Source of the DNA: an uncultured Clostridia bacterium
GTDB taxonomy: Bacteria > Bacillota > Clostridia > Oscillospirales > Oscillospiraceae
NCBI GenBank assembly: GCA_945613045.1
Contig: CALZAG010000031.1
Coordinates: 1 to 11,524 of the forward strand
Length of the DNA: 11,524 nt
Direction: 5' to 3'
In this document: in pieces, positions 1-5,663 of the stretch
How positions within the stretch are numbered: position 1 is the stretch's first letter
Layout: every line of letters begins with the position of its first letter
Made by a program: the position numbers and the translations under genes
Notes under the pieces: generated by a model
Seen by the model: the letters and a program-made list of their open reading frames with translations, nothing else
Databases searched by the model: none
Told to the model about the DNA's origin: nothing

Positions 1-236
1 TCGAGCTTGCCCTGCTGGTCAAGTGCCATGAATGCCTGGTACTCTTCCTTGATGCGGGCTGCGTCCATCTTCAGGGTGTTCTTCCAGCCTTCAGCGAACT
101 TTTCCCAGTCGGTCTCCTTGAACATCTCGACGAAAATGCCGCCGCAGACCTTCAGGTTTTCCCACTGCTTTTTCCAGTCGATATTGTCTTTTGCTTTCCA
201 GAATTCAGGATTCGGGAATTTAGGAGTCTTAGCCAT
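1..236 (-). CDS. B2: N-terminal part of a probable second large dehydratase-family subunit (cut by window edge)
   Basis: Only the first 78 residues are visible; the frame stays open to the left edge. The start is ATG at 236-234. It overlaps the A2 stop by one base (TAATG), with GAGGAGGG nine bases upstream, so the two are translationally coupled. The visible part is rich in Trp, Lys and Glu and carries one Cys-Gly-Gly near residue 31. It has no signal peptide or membrane segment. I do not recognise this N-terminus by itself, and it does not align convincingly with B1. The identification as a second large subunit rests on position: A1 is followed by B1 with the same coupled junction, and A2 is followed by this gene. 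An unrelated accessory protein is possible. The family's cysteine motifs would lie outside the window. Confidence 0.55.
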   Translation of the reverse strand, partial: MAKTPKFPNPEFWKAKDNIDWKKQWENLKVCGGIFVEMFKETDWEKFAEGWKNTLKMDAARIKEEYQAFMALDQQGKL

Positions 237-1432
237 TACTTATTACCCTCCTCTTTGTGAATACGCTTGATTTCGAGAGATTCAACAAAGGCCTGGCAGC
301 GAGTACGGAGCTGACCGGAGTTGCCGTTGTTGTACAGTCTGTCGATAGACAGTACGGGCCAGCCGTATTCCTCTGCCATGACGTGGCTGACGAGTGCGCG
401 CTCGAAGCCCCAGTAGTCGCAGTACTTCATCTGCTCGTAGATGATACCCTCGGCCTTGTATTCCTTTGCAAGGCGGTCTGCGGTCTCACGGCGCTGCAGA
501 ACCTTCTCGTCAGATATGTAGCGTGCGCACTCGGAGTGCTCCATGACGTGGCGGCAGATCTGGCGGAGTGCGGGCTCGTCGTCGTTGAGCTCAATGACCT
601 CGCGGCCGGGAGTGGAGCCGAAGCAGTAACGGTCGGAGCATACAAATGCGCCGGTGCCTTCGATAAGCTTGGTGAGGTTGTGATCGTCGATCTCGGAGCC
701 GACGATTGCAACTCTTGCACGGAACCAGGGCTTGGGATCGGGCTTGCGGGTCTTCAGCTCCTTGAGAGTCTCCTTCAGGTACGGGAGGATGAGTCTCTTG
801 GGGCAGGTGTAGCTCACGAGGTTGAGGACATGGTACTCATAGCCGGTGATAACGGGGTTATCGGCCTTGCGCATATCACCGATCTCGGTGAGGATCTTGC
901 AGACTTCGTTGTGCTCCTTGACTGCCTTGCGGATAGCCTTCTCGGAGACGTCAACGCCGAACTTCTCGTGGATGTTGTCCAGGAGATGAAGCTGCATCTG
1001 GGTAACGTATGCGTCGATGGTGTAGTCAACTACTTTGTAGGGAATGTCCATGTGAGTTACAAAGAACTTTTCCTTTTCGTTGACCTTCAGGACATCGAAA
1101 TGCTCCATTGCGCGGTTCATCATGGAGCAGGCGTCAACGCCGATCATCGCGTCGAGGAACTGGTAGCCGCCTTCGATGCCGCGTTCCACCAGTGCACGTG
1201 CATACTCGCAGGTGTAGTTGGACATGTAGTAGGTCGCGATATCGATGGAGCCAGTGTTGGGTGCGCGCAGACGCACGGAGAAACAGTTGCCTATGTTGAG
1301 AAGAACCTCAGGAACATGGTAGCAGGTATAGCCAAGGCAGATATCGCCCTCAGCCTGAGCCTGCTTTACCAGGTCATTGTCGGCATTCTCAAGAAGACTT
1401 TCGAAGTAGATCAGATGCTTAAGATCTTTCAA
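236..1432 (-). CDS. A2: 2-hydroxyacyl-CoA dehydratase / BcrC-HgdB family iron-sulfur subunit
   Basis: This 398-residue protein has the length of HgdB/FldC/BcrC-type subunits, which carry a [4Fe-4S] (or double-cubane) cluster and take part in radical dehydration of 2-hydroxyacyl-CoA or related low-potential reductions in the cytoplasm. Family landmarks are visible: PEVLL at 41-45, TCEYAR at 74-79, the FLD-to-AC segment at 92-102, VGSEIDD at 244-250, the KYC site at 336-338 and GQLRTR-x2-AF at 373-382. Cysteines 37, 50, 75, 102, 178, 210, 270, 293, 302 and 338 are all shared with A1. The TTG start at 1432 has AAGAGG eight bases upstream and aligns exactly with the A1 ATG. The gene follows the CooC-like gene by 16 bases and overlaps B2 by one base, so it belongs to that operon. 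The family is sure. The substrate is unknown. Confidence 0.88.
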   Translation of the reverse strand: MKDLKHLIYFESLLENADNDLVKQAQAEGDICLGYTCYHVPEVLLNIGNCFSVRLRAPNTGSIDIATYYMSNYTCEYARALVERGIEGGYQFLDAMIGVDACSMMNRAMEHFDVLKVNEKEKFFVTHMDIPYKVVDYTIDAYVTQMQLHLLDNIHEKFGVDVSEKAIRKAVKEHNEVCKILTEIGDMRKADNPVITGYEYHVLNLVSYTCPKRLILPYLKETLKELKTRKPDPKPWFRARVAIVGSEIDDHNLTKLIEGTGAFVCSDRYCFGSTPGREVIELNDDEPALRQICRHVMEHSECARYISDEKVLQRRETADRLAKEYKAEGIIYEQMKYCDYWGFERALVSHVMAEEYGWPVLSIDRLYNNGNSGQLRTRCQAFVESLEIKRIHKEEGNK

Positions 1433-1448
1433 ATGTTACACCTCTTCT

Positions 1449-2213
1449 TCAAAGAATTTCTATTTTTTGGAGTGCTTCCTTTACTCCATTGAGCATAAGA
1501 GAATCCTCGGGCAAATTGAGCACGCTCTTGCCTTTGATATCGTTGGCGGCAAAAGCATTGTCCGCAGGGATGAATGCCACGATGTCAACACCGGGCACAG
1601 TGATGAGCTCCGAGAGCTCGGGATTGGTCATACGGTTTACGATGGCTCCGATCTTGTCATAGACGATAAGATCGTCGGCAACGTTTTTGATAGTGGATAT
1701 TACCTGGCAGCCCTTCTTGCTCTGGTCGGTGACCAGCAGCAGATGGGTGACCTTATCCATAACGCGGCGCTGGATCTGCTCGATTCCCGCCTCACCGTCA
1801 ATGACGACATAGTCGAAGCTGTTCGCCAGAATGCCGATTACTTCCTTCAGGTAAGAGTTTACCTTGCAGTAGCAGCCCGAGCTTTCGGGTCTGCCGATGC
1901 CGAGGAATGCGAAGCCGGGCATCTCGACCAGCGCGTCAAAGATCTTGAATCTTGCTTCGCTGAGCAGCTCCAGAGCTTCTCTGGTCTCGCCGTTTTCGAC
2001 ACTGTCAACTATGCTCATACGGATATCGTCGAGCGTGAGCTTTACGTCGACTCCCAGAGCAACCGACAGGCCGACCGCAGGGTCTGCATCGATCGCAAGG
2101 ATTTTCTTATCCGGAAAGTTTTCTACCAGAAGCCTTACTATTGATGCGGAGATCGACGTCTTGCCGACGCCTCCCTTACCGGCGACTGCGATTATTTTCG
2201 CTTTGTTTTCCAA
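1449..2213 (-). CDS. CooC-like MinD/ParA-family ATPase (metallocluster maturation or activation)
   Basis: This 254-residue soluble protein is of the SIMIBI deviant-Walker-A class. The P-loop GKGGVGKT is at 12-19 with the signature lysine K13. The second aspartate motif, IDADP, is at 41-45, and a Walker-B-like VVIDGEAG is at 136-143. A Cys-Tyr-Cys at 114-116 matches the CXC metal site of CooC, the ATPase that loads nickel into CO dehydrogenase, so CooC-like is preferred over plain MinD. No CO dehydrogenase is in the window. The neighbours are 2-hydroxyacyl-CoA dehydratase-family proteins, which suggests it serves their iron-sulfur clusters (inference). The start is TTG with AGGGGG eight bases upstream. 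No in-frame ATG lies before the P-loop, so TTG is required. The gene has its own likely promoter at about 2299-2327 and is followed after 16 bases by A2. Confidence 0.85.
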   Translation of the reverse strand: MENKAKIIAVAGKGGVGKTSISASIVRLLVENFPDKKILAIDADPAVGLSVALGVDVKLTLDDIRMSIVDSVENGETREALELLSEARFKIFDALVEMPGFAFLGIGRPESSGCYCKVNSYLKEVIGILANSFDYVVIDGEAGIEQIQRRVMDKVTHLLLVTDQSKKGCQVISTIKNVADDLIVYDKIGAIVNRMTNPELSELITVPGVDIVAFIPADNAFAANDIKGKSVLNLPEDSLMLNGVKEALQKIEIL

Positions 2214-2221
2214 TAATTCGT

Positions 2222-2227
2222 CCCCCC
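2222..2227 (-). promoter_or_regulatory. Ribosome binding site fixing a TTG start (CooC-like gene)
   Basis: On the minus strand this reads GGGGGG, preceded by GAA, which is a purine-rich Shine-Dalgarno match eight bases before TTG at 2213-2211. The nearby ATG at about 2232 is out of frame, and the Walker A motif begins only 12 residues in. The TTG is therefore the only sensible start. Confidence 0.65.
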
Positions 2228-2234
2228 TTCATGG

Positions 2235-2257
2235 ATGCGCAGACATACCTTGCGCAT
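2235..2257 (-). promoter_or_regulatory. Leader stem-loop of the CooC-like gene
   Basis: ATGCGCA (2235-2241) and TGCGCAT (2251-2257) form a perfect 7-bp inverted repeat with a 9-base loop. In the minus-strand transcript it ends just before the GGGGGG ribosome binding site, so it could modulate translation. A protein operator is an alternative. No known riboswitch is recognised. Confidence 0.4.
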
Positions 2258-2268
2258 TTTGATAACAG

Positions 2269-2321
2269 TTTAACACAAGAAGCCTGGATTTGCAAGAGAT
2301 TATACGTCCAATTGTGTTAAA
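2269..2321. promoter_or_regulatory. 10-bp inverted repeat bracketing the CooC-like gene promoter (candidate operator pair)
   Basis: TTTAACACAA at 2269-2278 and its exact reverse complement TTGTGTTAAA at 2312-2321 flank the predicted -10 box, with centres 43 bp apart, close to four helical turns. One half lies in the promoter spacer and the other about 15-20 bases downstream of the likely start point. This geometry suits a repressor that binds two half-sites or loops the DNA. The AT-rich context makes chance occurrence possible. Confidence 0.4.
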
Positions 2322-2327
2322 AAAACA
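2299..2327 (-). promoter_or_regulatory. Predicted promoter of the CooC-A2-B2 transcript
   Basis: On the minus strand a perfect TATAAT (2304-2299) follows a T-rich segment that gives only a weak -35 (TGTTTT, 17-base spacing). The predicted start near 2292 leaves a leader of about 80 bases. The poor -35 and surrounding inverted repeats suggest a controlled promoter. Confidence 0.5.
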
Positions 2328-2351
2328 GGAAATAATATGGGGTTTTGATTG

Positions 2352-2385
2352 CTGACTATACACTCTTTTGTTAGTGTAAAGTCAG
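2352..2385. repeat. 13-bp imperfect inverted repeat upstream of the CooC-like promoter
   Basis: CTGACTATACACT (2352-2364) and AGTGTAAAGTCAG (2373-2385) pair at 12 of 13 positions across an 8-base loop. It lies about 50-80 bp upstream of the predicted -10 box, a usual place for an activator site. It could also fold as a hairpin in read-through RNA. Confidence 0.4.
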
Positions 2386-2394
2386 TTTCCGCCC

Positions 2395-2436
2395 GATAAA
2401 AGAGGTAATCCCAAAAACGGAATTACCTCTTTTATC
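2395..2436 (-). terminator. Stem-loop downstream of the A1-B1-membrane protein transcript
   Basis: GATAAAAGAGGTAAT (2395-2409) and ATTACCTCTTTTATC (2422-2436) form a perfect 15-bp stem with a 12-base loop, beginning 11 bases after the stop of the 57-residue gene. There is no separate T-run beyond the stem. The T4 lies inside the 3' arm. It is therefore either an atypical terminator or a 3'-end protecting hairpin that allows some read-through into the CooC-like gene. Confidence 0.55.
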
Positions 2437-2447
2437 AAATGCGGTTA

Positions 2448-2621
2448 TCAGACGATCCTGCGGTCGCGGACCTGATTGTCATAGTGCTTGTTCAGCAGGG
2501 GGCGAATGACGTAATATATGAGTTTGTTCTCGCCGTTGGTGATGTAGAGGGTAAAGGTGCCTACGAATGCGATGAGCGCAGTCAAGGCTACCTTGCCGCC
2601 GATCTTAGCAACAGTTTTCAT
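2448..2621 (-). CDS. 57-residue single-span membrane protein of unknown function
   Basis: I do not recognise this protein. The start is ATG at 2621-2619 with AGGAGG eight bases upstream, sixteen bases after the B1 stop, so it is the last gene of the A1-B1 transcript. A longer in-frame extension to 2693 overlaps B1 and lacks a ribosome binding site, so it is rejected. The protein begins with a basic stretch, has one hydrophobic helix at about residues 11-29, and ends in a hydrophilic, charged tail of about 28 residues containing several Tyr, Asp and Arg. There are no cysteines and no lipobox. It could anchor or tether the soluble dehydratase-family complex to the membrane, or act as a small regulatory membrane peptide. 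Both are inference from position. It is followed directly by a 15-bp hairpin. Confidence 0.7.
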   Translation of the reverse strand: MKTVAKIGGKVALTALIAFVGTFTLYITNGENKLIYYVIRPLLNKHYDNQVRDRRIV

Positions 2622-2637
2622 TATGATTATCCTCCTA

Positions 2638-4239
2638 TCAATATGCCGCGCTGTCGTCGAACTCAACGATGGTGGGATCCAGAGGCTCCTCACCCAGGAC
2701 GACGGACATATAGCTGTTTACGCAGTTGCGCATATCCTGACGGGAAACGGTACGGCAGTCCTCAAGGTCATGCTCGATGAAAATGAAGTGGAAGCCGAGC
2801 TCTCTCGCCTGCTCCTCCATGACGGCATGGACACCCAGCATGCCCTTGCAGGCGATGTTGTCGTTGTACAGTACCATGTCGCAGTTGAAGTTCTTTGCCC
2901 ACTCCCAGACGGCGTTGACATTGTCCCAGCCGCCGACGGCGTGGTGACGCATGGTGGCCTTCTCTGAGAAGATGGCCAGATCCTTGATCGCCTCTTCGGG
3001 ATCTTCGGTATTTATCATGTTGTGGCCCATGGTGGAGTCCATGTTCAGGACGATATTGATGCCCCAGCAGTTCTGTATCCAGGTCGGGAAGTCGGTGTAA
3101 TAAACAGCGGAGGGGCCCCACAGGAAGGCGCGGTGGCGGGTCTTGCCGGCAAAGGGCTCATACTTCTCTTCATATGCCTTGCGTATGATTTTGATGACCT
3201 TGCGGTCGGTCTTGTTGAAGTACGGATCCTGACCGTTAACGGAAGCCCATGCGTACAGACGGTACAGCGTCTCGGCAATGCCGACGAGGGGGTTGTAAGG
3301 AGTCTTCATGTAGTCCCATTTTTCGAGCTCGATGGTGTTCTGCTCGTTCATGAGTGCCGCGTACTTGAACAGTTCGTTCCAGTCGTACTTGACATTATAT
3401 TCCTTCTCGATGAACGCGATGGCGTCCTTGAGCATCTGGGTGGAATAGGGATGAGCGCCCGGCTCATTATGTATCATAGCAAGAGTTACAGGGAAGTCGG
3501 GCATACCGATGCGGCGGCGCTGGAACATGGAGGTGGCCTCCGAGGCGTTGCAGGGCATATTGGTGGAGAGCATCGCCTTGCCGATGATGGGGAACGCGTC
3601 ATCCATCGCAACGCCGGTCTCAGCGGCGCAGCGGGAGCAGACGTCGGCGGGAAGGCCGAAGGACTCGGCGACGTCAATGTAGTAAGGCTCGATGTGCTGG
3701 TCAACGTCGCAGATGATGAACTCAGGAAGCGTCTGCAGCGGAATGGGGATGAGGTCCTTGAAGCCCGTCATGAACAGTGGGGGCAGAACCTCGTCCATGG
3801 GAACCATTCGGTCGGTCAGGGGACCGCCGCCCAAACGTCTGTCGTTTGCGAGAACAAGAGCGATCTTCTTTGTCAGGCTCCGTACGATGGCGTGCATATT
3901 CAGATGCGCTATCTTGAGCTCATAGCCGCGGTAGCCCTCGAACAGGCGGTCGATGAACATGAAAGTTCCGAGGTAGGAGCCCATCCAGCGGTATTCCCAG
4001 AAGCCCTTGAGGCAGGCAACGGGTGCGGAGGCGACCATCTGAGCCATGGACATCAGGTTCTTCAGCCATGCGGCATAGTCGACCATGGTGTCCTTGACGC
4101 CGCGCCATTCACGATACTTGGCAACGCCGGTCTTGTCATAGTAACGGCTCCTCTGGCCGCCCTTGCCGTGCTCGGCCTGCCATATCGGGTCGAAGCGCTC
4201 AAGCTTTTTGTCGATCGAGGCTATAACTTTATCAAACAT
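2638..4239 (-). CDS. B1: large 2-hydroxyacyl-CoA dehydratase / HgdA-BcrB-like subunit with N-terminal extension
   Basis: At 533 residues this is about 100-150 longer than classical HgdA/BcrB/FldB subunits. The first 160 or so residues are an unrecognised helical, Trp/Tyr-rich region. Family features follow: LPADVCSRC at 196-204, a second cysteine at 230 (NMPCNAS), and the C-terminal Rossmann-like part with FLWGPS at 372-377, NDNIACKG at 459-466, FIFIEHDLEDCR at 485-496 and an SRQDMRNCV helix at 499-507. Cys201 or Cys204, Cys230 and Cys464 are the likely cluster ligands by comparison with the family. A role as partner of A1 in a heterodimeric radical dehydratase or reductase is inferred from the gene pair. 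The start ATG lies two bases after the A1 stop. GGGAGG in the end of A1 serves as its ribosome binding site. The substrate is unknown. Confidence 0.8.
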   Translation of the reverse strand: MFDKVIASIDKKLERFDPIWQAEHGKGGQRSRYYDKTGVAKYREWRGVKDTMVDYAAWLKNLMSMAQMVASAPVACLKGFWEYRWMGSYLGTFMFIDRLFEGYRGYELKIAHLNMHAIVRSLTKKIALVLANDRRLGGGPLTDRMVPMDEVLPPLFMTGFKDLIPIPLQTLPEFIICDVDQHIEPYYIDVAESFGLPADVCSRCAAETGVAMDDAFPIIGKAMLSTNMPCNASEATSMFQRRRIGMPDFPVTLAMIHNEPGAHPYSTQMLKDAIAFIEKEYNVKYDWNELFKYAALMNEQNTIELEKWDYMKTPYNPLVGIAETLYRLYAWASVNGQDPYFNKTDRKVIKIIRKAYEEKYEPFAGKTRHRAFLWGPSAVYYTDFPTWIQNCWGINIVLNMDSTMGHNMINTEDPEEAIKDLAIFSEKATMRHHAVGGWDNVNAVWEWAKNFNCDMVLYNDNIACKGMLGVHAVMEEQARELGFHFIFIEHDLEDCRTVSRQDMRNCVNSYMSVVLGEEPLDPTIVEFDDSAAY

Positions 4240-4241
4240 TA

Positions 4242-5429
4242 TTACTTACCTCCCTGAATAGACTTGATTTCCAGTGATTCGATGAACGCCTGGAAACGGG
4301 TGCGGAGCTGGCCGACCGCGCCGAGAGCGTATTCCTTCTCGATGGTGCAGCATGGGATGTGATGCTCGTTGGTGAAGATGTGGTTGGCAAGCACCTTGTC
4401 GTAGCTCCAGAACTCACAGAACTTCATGTTCTCATAGATGATGCCGTCGGCCTTGTATTCGTCTACAAGGCGCTTAGCCTCATTATGGCGCTGGTCGATC
4501 TTCATGCCGTCCATGAAGCGTGCGCACTGGTTCCAGTGCAGGTAATGGCGGCAGATAGCGTCAAACGCAGTCTCGCCGTCGAGGATCTCGATCTCCTCGC
4601 GGCCGGGCAGAGAGCCGAAGCAGTAACGGTCGGCAACGACCATTGCGCCGCACATCTCGATGAGCTTGGTGAATTCAGGATCGTCGATCTCGGAGCCGAC
4701 AAGGACAACGCGGGCGCGGAACGGGAATTTCTTCTCCGGCTTACGGGTCTTGATCTCTTCAAGGGTCTCCTTAAGATACGGGAGAATGAGCTTATGCGGG
4801 CATACCTGGCTCACGAGCTGGATAACATGGAACTCATAGCCGGTGATGGGAGGATTGTCCAGCTTGCGGAAATTGCCGATCTCGGTAATGACGCGGCAGA
4901 GCTCATTGTGCTCCTCGATGGCCTTGCGCATGGCAGCCTCGGAGGTGTCGACGCCCAGGCGGTCTCTCATGGGCTCTACGACCTTGAGCATGAGCTGTGC
5001 CTTGTAGTAGTCAAGGTTCGTCTGATCGCCTTTCATGGGGGGATCGATCTGCGTTACGAAGAACTTTTCGTTCTTAACGGGATTGATCAGGAAGAAGTGC
5101 TCCTCCATACGCTCCATGGTCGCGCAGCTCTCCGCGCCGAACAGGCAGCTCAGATAGTTGTATCCGCCCTCGATCGCGCGCTCGAGAATGGAGCGGGCAT
5201 AGGGACAGGTCCTGTTGGTCATGTAGTAGCTTGCGATGTCGGTGGATGTGCAGTTTGGTGCGCGGAGCCTTGAAGAAAAGCATCCTTCAAGATTCAGGAG
5301 GACTTCGGGTATGTAGTAGCAGTTGTAGCCAAGTGCTAACTCTCCGTCCTCCACTGCCTTAGTGACGAGCTCGTTCTGAGCGTCCTGAAGCAGATTTTCA
5401 AAGTAGATAAGATGTTTTAGGTCTTTCAT
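4242..5429 (-). CDS. A1: 2-hydroxyacyl-CoA dehydratase / BcrC-HgdB family iron-sulfur subunit
   Basis: This 395-residue protein is a paralogue of A2: the two align without gaps to about residue 390, with about 216 identities by hand count (about 55%). It shares PEVLL at 41-45, TCPYAR at 74-79, VGSEIDD at 244-250, DRYCFGS at 267-273, KFC at 336-338 and GQLRTR at 373-378. Its cysteines are at 37, 50, 60, 75, 95, 102, 178, 210, 260, 270, 293, 302, 338, 360 and 361. Cytoplasmic and oxygen-sensitive by family. ATG at 5429 is chosen over TTG at 5435 because GGAAGGGG sits six bases before the ATG and would touch the TTG. The A2 start also aligns with the ATG. It is the first gene of the operon, with a promoter at 5522-5551, and B1 follows within two bases. 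Confidence 0.88.
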   Translation of the reverse strand: MKDLKHLIYFENLLQDAQNELVTKAVEDGELALGYNCYYIPEVLLNLEGCFSSRLRAPNCTSTDIASYYMTNRTCPYARSILERAIEGGYNYLSCLFGAESCATMERMEEHFFLINPVKNEKFFVTQIDPPMKGDQTNLDYYKAQLMLKVVEPMRDRLGVDTSEAAMRKAIEEHNELCRVITEIGNFRKLDNPPITGYEFHVIQLVSQVCPHKLILPYLKETLEEIKTRKPEKKFPFRARVVLVGSEIDDPEFTKLIEMCGAMVVADRYCFGSLPGREEIEILDGETAFDAICRHYLHWNQCARFMDGMKIDQRHNEAKRLVDEYKADGIIYENMKFCEFWSYDKVLANHIFTNEHHIPCCTIEKEYALGAVGQLRTRFQAFIESLEIKSIQGGK

Positions 5430-5477
5430 TTGCAACCCCTTCCGCTTATTAAAAATTTTCCTTTCCTGTTATTGCAG

Positions 5478-5507
5478 GGAGCCGTATTCCCAAAATAATA
5501 CTGCTCC
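5478..5507 (-). promoter_or_regulatory. 5' leader stem-loop of the A1 operon
   Basis: GGAGC-c-GTATT (5478-5488) and AATAC-t-GCTCC (5497-5507) pair as 5+5 bp around one mismatch with an 8-base loop. The predicted transcription start is near 5515, so this hairpin would sit almost at the 5' end of the mRNA, where it may protect it from decay or respond to a signal. A small CCTG/CAGG hairpin (5465-5478) follows it. Confidence 0.4.
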
Positions 5508-5521
5508 AGCTTCATTGTATG

Positions 5522-5551
5522 ATTATACTAAATCCACACTGCAAATGTCAA
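5522..5551 (-). promoter_or_regulatory. Sigma-A-type promoter of the A1-B1 dehydratase operon
   Basis: On the minus strand there is a consensus -35 TTGACA (5551-5546), an 18-base spacer and a consensus -10 TATAAT (5527-5522). A second TTGACA at 5562-5557 repeats the box 11 bp upstream. The predicted start near 5515 leaves a leader of about 86 bases before the ATG at 5429. Confidence 0.75.
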
Positions 5552-5636
5552 GTTTGTGTCAAGTCATTCTTACTGTTTTTTACTGGAATAAAAAGCATTT
5601 TTCATACATATTCAAAGCAAAATGTTCAAATACTGC

Positions 5637-5663
5637 AATGCAGAGCCCTCAGGACTCTGCATT
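5637..5663 (-). terminator. Inverted repeat over the kinase stop codon (weak terminator candidate)
   Basis: AATGCAGAG (5637-5645) and CTCTGCATT (5655-5663) form a 9-bp stem. The kinase TGA stop at 5651-5649 is inside the loop. No T-run follows on the minus strand, so termination is doubtful. Some kinase transcripts may read into the dehydratase operon. Confidence 0.35.

Noticed and set aside
257..1492. A 411-residue open frame on the plus strand opposite A2
   Set aside because: It mirrors A2 in codon register, its translation has no recognisable domain, and the start lacks a ribosome binding site. It is a long antisense shadow of biased codon use.
1449..2213. Assignment of the ATPase as MinD/ParA (division or partition)
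   Set aside because: The CXC motif after the central glycine-rich segment, the absence of a membrane-targeting helix at the C-terminus, and the operon context fit CooC-like proteins better.
2622..2693. N-terminal extension of the 57-residue membrane protein to an upstream start at 2693
   Set aside because: It overlaps the end of B1, has no ribosome binding site, and removes the N-terminal position of the membrane helix. The ATG at 2621 has AGGAGG at ideal spacing.
3022..4257. A 411-residue plus-strand open frame opposite B1
   Set aside because: It is fully antisense to a well-supported family gene with good coupling to A1, and it shows no motifs. The similar length to the frame opposite A2 is coincidence.
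4359..5273. A 304-residue plus-strand open frame opposite A1
   Set aside because: Same kind of antisense shadow as opposite A2, as expected from the close similarity of the two genes. No ribosome binding site.
236..5429. Naming the dehydratase pairs as lactoyl-, phenyllactyl- or hydroxyglutaryl-CoA dehydratase, or benzoyl-CoA reductase
   Set aside because: Family motifs do not reveal the substrate, and no CoA-transferase, dehydrogenase or activator that marks those pathways is present in the window.
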